This document shows, one piece after another, positions 59,352 through 64,000 of a stretch of DNA of 64,000 nucleotides; the first letter of the stretch is position 1, and each line of letters opens with the position of its first letter. Both the position numbers and the translations under genes were made by a program. Below the pieces are notes generated by a model. That model made no database searches, was not told the DNA's origin, and saw only the letters and a list, made by a program, of their open reading frames with translations. This stretch comes from UTCFX2 sp002050125 (GTDB lineage: Bacteria; Chloroflexota; Anaerolineae; Anaerolineales; UBA4823), in contig JAOSJQ010000001.1 of the NCBI GenBank assembly GCA_027494035.1, forward strand, positions 1 through 64,000, written 5' to 3'.

Positions 59352-60830
59352 ATGACTTCTAAACCCAGTTATTATGAAATCCTGGGATTACCAAAAGAAG
59401 CCACCCAAGAAGAGGTGCGGCGCGCCTACCGCGAGCTCTCTCTAAGCCAGCACCCAGACATCAACCGTTCTCCAGGGGCAAATACCCAATTTCTAAACCT
59501 CAAAGAGGCTTTTGAGACACTTTCGAATCCGGCACGCCGAAAAGAATACGACCAGAGACTCACCCAAGAGAGCGACGCGCCCATCCTGGAATACACCCTT
59601 TACAGCCGCACCAGGCTGCCAGACCTCAAAGAACCGCAATTGCTCTACGCTTATTTGGATTATGCGGTTTCGGAAAAATATGCTTCGCAGGTCACCCCAA
59701 CCTTGAATTATTGCCTGGTGATCGACCGCTCAACGTCCATGCAAGGCGAACGATTGGATACGGTAAAAGCGGCAGCGATCGAGCTGATCCGCCAATCAAA
59801 AGAGAGCGACGTGCTGAGCCTGGTCACATTCAGCGACCGGGCTGAAGTCGTCTTACCCGCCAAGCGCTATCCCGATCATCGCTCGCTCGAAGCGCAAGTA
59901 CACTTCATCCAAGCCAGCGGGGGAACAGAAATTTACCAGGGGCTGGAGGCAGGTTTCCAACAGATCCAATGGAACCAAAATCGGTCGCTGGTCAACCACC
60001 TTATTCTGATCACCGATGGGCATACCTATGGAGATAACCTGGCTTGCATCGATCTAGCCAACCGGGCTGCCTCTCAAGGGGTGTGCATCACTGCCCTGGG
60101 CATCGGCTCAGATTGGAATGACGAGTTCCTGGATACTCTCACCCAAATAACGGGCGGAAACACTTATTACATTGCCAAAACCAGCGATCTGCGCAAATTG
60201 ATGCAAGAAAAATTTGCCAGCCTGAACCAGGTATTCGCTGAGCGAGTCTCGCTAAAGCTCAAACCAGCCCAACGGGTGGCTCTTGGGGGGGTGTACCGCC
60301 TCCAGCCGGAGGCAACCCCGTTGAACGTTTCCGAACAAATCAACCTGGGCAGCATCTTGCGTGACACCAATCTTTCAATTTTGCTCGAGTTTATCGTGCA
60401 ACCGGTAGATGAAGATTTATATCGCCGGGAAATTGCAAATGGGACGGTCAGCCTGATCCTTCCATCAGATCCCAGTTCCGTCCATCGCATCCCCGTAACA
60501 CTGAGCCGCGTTGTCGGCAGCCTGGATAAAAAAGAAAAGCCTCCGCAGGAAATCATCCAGGCGCTCACGCATATCACGTTGTATCGAATGCAGGAGCGCG
60601 CGCGCCAGGAGGCTTCAGCCGGGAAAATCGACGAAGCCAGCTCTAGGCTGCAACGCTTAGCGACACAATTCCTTTCGATTGGCGAAAAAGACCTGGCTCA
60701 AACGGCGCTGATGGAAGCAGAAAGAATTCAGCAAACGAGTATGCTAAGTCCCGAAGGAGAAAAGGCGATAAAATACGCCACACGCTCGCTCATGCTGCCA
60801 AGTAAAGGAAAGGAAGAGAGGCAATATTGA
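59352..60830 (+). CDS. J-domain-vWA fusion protein
   Basis: 492 residues. Residues 5-70 form a DnaJ J-domain with the HPD motif in LSQHPDINRS. Residues about 120-300 form a von Willebrand A domain with a full metal-binding set (VIDRSTSMQGERL, then GGTEIYQGL, and LITDGHTYGD). The rest is a beta-sandwich and a helical tail rich in Gln/Glu (IIQALTHITLYRMQERARQE). The J-domain would recruit Hsp70, the vWA a partner protein. It lies between PP2C and FHA genes, with a 9-bp gap and a 4-bp overlap. Confidence 0.88.
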   Translation: MTSKPSYYEILGLPKEATQEEVRRAYRELSLSQHPDINRSPGANTQFLNLKEAFETLSNPARRKEYDQRLTQESDAPILEYTLYSRTRLPDLKEPQLLYAYLDYAVSEKYASQVTPTLNYCLVIDRSTSMQGERLDTVKAAAIELIRQSKESDVLSLVTFSDRAEVVLPAKRYPDHRSLEAQVHFIQASGGTEIYQGLEAGFQQIQWNQNRSLVNHLILITDGHTYGDNLACIDLANRAASQGVCITALGIGSDWNDEFLDTLTQITGGNTYYIAKTSDLRKLMQEKFASLNQVFAERVSLKLKPAQRVALGGVYRLQPEATPLNVSEQINLGSILRDTNLSILLEFIVQPVDEDLYRREIANGTVSLILPSDPSSVHRIPVTLSRVVGSLDKKEKPPQEIIQALTHITLYRMQERARQEASAGKIDEASSRLQRLATQFLSIGEKDLAQTALMEAERIQQTSMLSPEGEKAIKYATRSLMLPSKGKEERQY

Positions 60831-61357
60831 TCACCTGTCCGCACTGCGGCAATAAGGAACTGGAAGGCGCGCTATTTTGCAAAGAATGCGGTTCGCAGTT
60901 GCTGATTGAAACCAATGGACTCGGAACAACCGAAACTGGTATGAGATCCAAACCAGATCAGTTTCAGATAAACCAACAACCCGAATATTCGTCTGAGTTC
61001 AGTTATAGCCCATCTTCAGATGCATTGATAACGCTTTACGTGGTAGATCACAACGCCTATATCCCCATCATGGAAGAAGGTGAAGTGATCCTGGGCAGGT
61101 CAAGCGAAGGTCAGTCGATGATCCCAGATATCGATTTAAGAAAATTCAAGGCGTTCCAGTCGGGCGTGTCGCGCATGCACGCTGCCATCCGGCTTTTCCG
61201 AAACCAGATCTTGATCAGCGATCTGGGATCATCCAACGGGACGAGTGTGAATGATACGAAATTGGAACCCTATTCACCTCATCCGCTTAAAAATGGCGAT
61301 ACGATCACGCTCGGTAGAATGCGCATCGAAGTAATCACAAAAGACAAGCAAGTATGA
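60827..61357 (+). CDS. Zinc-ribbon-FHA domain protein
   Basis: 176 residues. N-terminal zinc ribbon CPHCG...CKECG (residues 4-22), flexible linker (25-65), then an FHA domain with VILGRSSEG, SGVSRMHAAI and LGSSNGTSVND, the phosphothreonine-binding residues. It is probably the reader or substrate of the kinase in the cluster. TTG start overlapping the previous stop. Confidence 0.9.
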   Translation: MITCPHCGNKELEGALFCKECGSQLLIETNGLGTTETGMRSKPDQFQINQQPEYSSEFSYSPSSDALITLYVVDHNAYIPIMEEGEVILGRSSEGQSMIPDIDLRKFKAFQSGVSRMHAAIRLFRNQILISDLGSSNGTSVNDTKLEPYSPHPLKNGDTITLGRMRIEVITKDKQV

Positions 61358-61378
61358 CCGTTCTCTTTGGAGGTTTGA

Positions 61379-61621
61379 GTGGCATATACACTGGTTCTCC
61401 ATATTATGAATACTGATCCGATTGTAGGGGAAGCTGAAGAACTCCCGTCAGCCAACGCAACCCTGATCATCGTTTCAAACGTGCGGCGCATGGACGGCAA
61501 AGACGTGCATTATGTCGCGGAAAACACCACTAAAGTTGTGTGGCCGCTTGACCGCATTAATTTTATCGAGGTGATGGGCGAAGAACACGAAGAAGAGATC
61601 ATCGGATTCGTGCGGGAGTGA
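61379..61621 (+). CDS. Small conserved-looking protein in the signalling cluster
   Basis: 80 residues, GTG start with GGAGG seven bases upstream. Sequence pattern AYTLVLHIMNTDPIVGEAEE, then a beta-rich middle with NATLIIVSNVRRMDGKDVHY and an acidic end. Not recognised. The strong ribosome binding site and tight spacing (21 bp and 6 bp) support it as a real gene. Confidence 0.7.
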   Translation: MAYTLVLHIMNTDPIVGEAEELPSANATLIIVSNVRRMDGKDVHYVAENTTKVVWPLDRINFIEVMGEEHEEEIIGFVRE

Positions 61622-61627
61622 GCGAGT

Positions 61628-62371
61628 ATGTCGCATGATCAATTTAGAGATCGAAAAATCCTCGTAGTCGATGACGAGGAGCGGATGGTGCGGTTTATCC
61701 GCCTGAACCTCGAGCACGACGGTTTTCGAGTGATTGAAGCATTCAACGGGACACAAGCGATAAACAAAGTTCGCAGCAACCTGCCGGACCTGGTTTTGTT
61801 GGATGTGATGATGCCCGACATTGATGGGTTTGAAGTCTTACGCATCCTGCGGGAGACCAGCTCGATCCCGGTGATCATGCTCACCGCTAAAGGCGAAGAA
61901 GGCGACCGGGTGCGCGGCCTGGAACTGGGCGCGGATGATTACATCACAAAACCCTTCAGCCCGCGCGAGCTGGTCAGTCGGGTGCGGGCAGTGCTGCGCC
62001 GGACGGAAATGGGGACTGCCGCCACGCACGGCTTAATCGAGGTGGACGACCGGCTCAAGATCGACTTCGACCGACGCGAGGTTTGGGTGGATGGCAAGCT
62101 GGTCAACCTGAGACCTACGGAATACCGTCTTCTATATCACCTGATCCAAAACGCGGGCTGGGTGGTGACCCACGACCAAATCCTGGCAAAAGTGTGGGGT
62201 TACGAATATCGAGACGAGCCGCACTACGTCCGGCTGTATATCAACTATCTGCGCAAAAAACTGGAGAAAGACCCCACAAACCCGAAGTATATTCTCACCG
62301 AACGCGGTGTGGGCTATCGCTTTGTGGATTTCCGGCGCAAGAAACCTGATGAAGAAACTTCTCAGGATTAA
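61628..62371 (+). CDS. OmpR/PhoB-family response regulator
   Basis: 247 residues. Receiver: VVDDEERMVRFI, LLDVMMPDIDGFE (phospho-Asp), MLTAKGEEGDR, DYITKPFSPREL. C-terminal winged helix: LRPTEYRLLYHLIQNAG, VWGYEYRDEPHYVRLYINYL. A DNA-binding transcription regulator. No histidine kinase gene is adjacent in this window. Confidence 0.95.
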   Translation: MSHDQFRDRKILVVDDEERMVRFIRLNLEHDGFRVIEAFNGTQAINKVRSNLPDLVLLDVMMPDIDGFEVLRILRETSSIPVIMLTAKGEEGDRVRGLELGADDYITKPFSPRELVSRVRAVLRRTEMGTAATHGLIEVDDRLKIDFDRREVWVDGKLVNLRPTEYRLLYHLIQNAGWVVTHDQILAKVWGYEYRDEPHYVRLYINYLRKKLEKDPTNPKYILTERGVGYRFVDFRRKKPDEETSQD

Positions 62372-62423
62372 GCCGATATTACAGGTCTTGTCAGCCTAAT
62401 TAGGATCAGCTATACTCGACGCG

Positions 62424-63092
62424 ATGGACAAGAACTTATCTGGAAAACAACGCATCTTGCTAGTGGACGATCACGAGATCGTCCGCCTGGGGCTTAAAGC
62501 ATTATTGGAGCGGCATCCAAATTTCGAGGTCGTCGCCGAAGCCAGCACCGCCCGAGAAGCGATAGAGAAAGTGGAAACGTTCAACCCGGATGTCGTGGTG
62601 ATGGATATCCGCCTCCCTGGAGGATCGGGGATCGAAGCTTGTGAAGAGATTGCAGAGCGGTTTCCGGAATCCAAGGTCATCATGTTGACCTCCTACGCCG
62701 AAGACGAGATGCTTTTTTCTGCCATCCGAGCCGGCGCAGCCGGATACGTGCTCAAGCAGATTGGCGGAGAAGACTTGATGAAGGCTATCGAGGCGGTCGG
62801 GCGTGGCGAAGCGCTGCTGGACCCCGCGGTGACGCAACGAGTTTTCCAGGAGGTCCGTAAAGCAGCCAGAGAAGAAGAGGCGTCTGCTTTTTCCGCCTTA
62901 ACCCAACAAGAAAAACATGTGCTGTTACTGGTTTCGGAAGGAAAGACGAATCGCGAAATTGCCAAGGCGCTTTTCCTGGGAGAAGGAACGGTTCGCAATT
63001 ATGTCAGCAGCATCCTCTCCAAGCTGGGCGTAAGCAATCGGGCTGAAGCCGCGGCTTATGCCGTGGAACACAATCTGCGCGATTATTTATGA
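62424..63092 (+). CDS. NarL/FixJ-family response regulator
   Basis: 222 residues. Receiver: LLVDDHEIVRLGLKALLE, VVMDIRLPGGSG (phospho-Asp), MLTSYAEDEM, GYVLKQIGGEDL. LuxR-type helix-turn-helix: LTQQEKHVLLLVSEGKTNRE, SILSKLGVSNRAEAAAY. Separated from the OmpR-type gene by 52 bp and followed by a terminator. Confidence 0.95.
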   Translation: MDKNLSGKQRILLVDDHEIVRLGLKALLERHPNFEVVAEASTAREAIEKVETFNPDVVVMDIRLPGGSGIEACEEIAERFPESKVIMLTSYAEDEMLFSAIRAGAAGYVLKQIGGEDLMKAIEAVGRGEALLDPAVTQRVFQEVRKAAREEEASAFSALTQQEKHVLLLVSEGKTNREIAKALFLGEGTVRNYVSSILSKLGVSNRAEAAAYAVEHNLRDYL

Positions 63093-63120
63093 AGTTGGAG
63101 CAACATCATTAGAACCGGAG

Positions 63121-63148
63121 CGGAAGAGCTGCCTCTTCCGTTTTTTTT
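63121..63148 (+). terminator. Rho-independent terminator after the NarL-type gene
   Basis: CGGAAGAG-CTGC-CTCTTCCG, an 8-bp perfect stem with a 4-nt loop, followed by eight T residues on the plus strand. Confidence 0.92.
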
Positions 63149-63152
63149 GTTA

Positions 63153-63500
63153 TCAATCTTTCTGAGTTCGGCAAATGGGACAAGGACAAAGCGCCCTTAA
63201 GAAATCCCAAGTGTAAATTCCAAAATGATGTCCATCCTCCCATTCGATGGTGATGGCATAGCTGCCAACAGCCTCGATATTCTTTATTCGGGTTGCAGGA
63301 ACATCCTCTAACGGCGTCTCGAAAACCTGTGGGTCTGGCACGGCGCTCATATTGGCGTGTCCGCCGCGGCACTCGGCGCAAGGGCAGGCAGCCCGTAATA
63401 CGGCAAAAGGATACAGGCTCTCATGCCCATCGCTCCACTTGATCTGGAGCGTTGCAGTCTTCCGATCAGCCGTGATATTTACAGGTCTATGGTTCAACAT
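63153..63500 (-). CDS. DUF971 family protein
   Basis: 115 residues. Family pattern LQIKWSDGHESLYPFAVLRA, CPCAECRGG and a matching IEWEDGHHFGIYTWDFLRAL, CPCPIC. The four or more cysteines likely hold zinc or an Fe-S cluster. DUF971 resembles the N-terminal domain of gamma-butyrobetaine hydroxylase; it is also found fused to Fe-S carrier proteins. The start is the ATG of LNHRPVNITADRK, with GAGG upstream. Confidence 0.88.
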   Translation of the reverse strand: MLNHRPVNITADRKTATLQIKWSDGHESLYPFAVLRAACPCAECRGGHANMSAVPDPQVFETPLEDVPATRIKNIEAVGSYAITIEWEDGHHFGIYTWDFLRALCPCPICRTQKD

Positions 63501-63519
63501 AAAGATCAACCTCGAATTA

Positions 63520-64000
63520 TTATGGATTTTGAACAATTCCCAGGAAGCTTGCCACAGCCCAGCCCTGGCGGGCGGGGTCAAAGGGACCCTTCAAGTGCCA
63601 CCAAACATAACCGTCCATTTCGACCGGTCCATCATCTACCTCGAAAACCTCAGCCTCGCTGGCTACAAGTAGGATATCCCCGTTCAAACCGGGTTGATCG
63701 CGCATCCGCAGCCCGTCTCCGCCGGTGCCGGCTACCTGCACATACGCGCCAATCGCGAGCTCCCCTCCCGGCGTTATTTGCGGGGTGGCTTCCAGCGCGT
63801 TTGGGGGTAGCGAAGCTGGAACTATAGATGTCGAGGTTGGAAAGACTGCTGGTTGAATCTCCAGTATCGCAGTCGAGGGCGCGGCTGGCGCGCTAGTCAA
63901 CCGCCCCCAGAGCAGAACGGTTGAGGTCATCGTCAGCAGCATACATGCAATGCCTATCGATCCTGCAATTACCCACAGACTAAAGATCGAATAGCGTGGT
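63520..64000 (-). CDS. Membrane-anchored SH3-domain protein (partial, runs off the window)
   Basis: The frame is open to the window edge. Visible: a membrane segment (SLWVIAGSIGIACMLLTMTS), a Thr/Pro-rich linker and an SH3b-like domain with GAYVQVAGTGGDGLRMRDQP and GYVWWHLKGP. Such domains bind cell-wall peptides or glycans. The true start lies beyond 64000. It is followed by the DUF971 gene 19 bp away, probably in one operon. Confidence 0.75.
   Translation of the reverse strand, partial: PRYSIFSLWVIAGSIGIACMLLTMTSTVLLWGRLTSAPAAPSTAILEIQPAVFPTSTSIVPASLPPNALEATPQITPGGELAIGAYVQVAGTGGDGLRMRDQPGLNGDILLVASEAEVFEVDDGPVEMDGYVWWHLKGPFDPARQGWAVASFLGIVQNP

Noticed and set aside
63109..63381. Minus-strand frame with Cys and His residues overlapping the DUF971 gene
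   Set aside because: It runs through the terminator hairpin and overlaps the DUF971 gene in another frame, which has the clear family motifs.

Overview
The window reads as a piece of a Chloroflexota chromosome, most likely class Anaerolineae. This is inferred from gene content, not from a database search. Signs are secreted proteins carrying a YLPLV/YLPIF-type motif before the mature domain, threonine/proline-rich lipoprotein linkers, protein kinases fused to beta-propellers, a livKHMGF operon, and an rpmH-rnpA-yidD-yidC-jag block. Housekeeping stretches look moderately GC-rich; the island at about 10.7-27.7 kb looks clearly more AT-rich.

Layout. (1) 1-6.1 kb, minus strand: a complete rRNA operon (promoter, 16S, tRNA-Ile, tRNA-Ala, 23S, 5S), a terminator, then rpsU. 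(2) 6.1-8.9 kb: a membrane glycosyltransferase, an alpha/alpha-barrel protein and a DUF2203 protein. (3) 9.2-27.7 kb: an accessory island ending at an intact tRNA-Glu. It is built of five minus-strand units. Each begins with a tRNA-3'-end-like separator (the real tRNA in unit 1), then a hairpin, a conserved leader of about 200 bp, a small NTF2-like lipoprotein gene (intact, truncated or decayed) and variable secreted cargo: Amidase_6 proteins, a propeller-NlpC/P60 protein, a propeller lipoprotein, a large unknown secreted protein. Four kinds of insertion sequence (five copies) and a 1.5 kb inverted duplication have damaged it. (4) 27.8-31.6 kb: jag, yidC, a PQQ-propeller lipoprotein, yidD, rnpA, rpmH. 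(5) 31.8-36.0 kb: folD, a DHH phosphoesterase, and a diadenylate cyclase fused to YbbR repeats. (6) 36.2-40.6 kb, plus strand: lipoprotein, MBOAT acyltransferase and two SGNH proteins, probably a surface O-acylation operon. (7) 40.6-45.8 kb, minus: kinase-TolB propeller, gyrB, membrane protein. (8) 46.2-51.8 kb, plus: branched-chain amino acid ABC transporter. (9) 52.0-56.4 kb: CinA-like protein, MTA/SAH deaminase fused to a CYTH-like domain, aldo/keto reductase. (10) 56.5-63.1 kb: a Ser/Thr phosphorylation cluster (kinase-PQQ propeller, PP2C, J-domain-vWA, zinc-ribbon-FHA, small protein) followed by two response regulators. (11) The end holds a DUF971 protein and a partial SH3-domain membrane protein.

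The strongest candidate for something new is the tRNA-Glu-linked array of leader + lipoprotein + secreted-hydrolase units. Further points are three unusual domain fusions and the compact kinase/phosphatase/vWA/FHA cluster. Four otherwise good genes (the propeller-NlpC/P60 gene, yidC, the gyrB-adjacent membrane gene, kinase-PQQ) are each broken by one base in a homopolymer run, which looks more like sequence error than biology.
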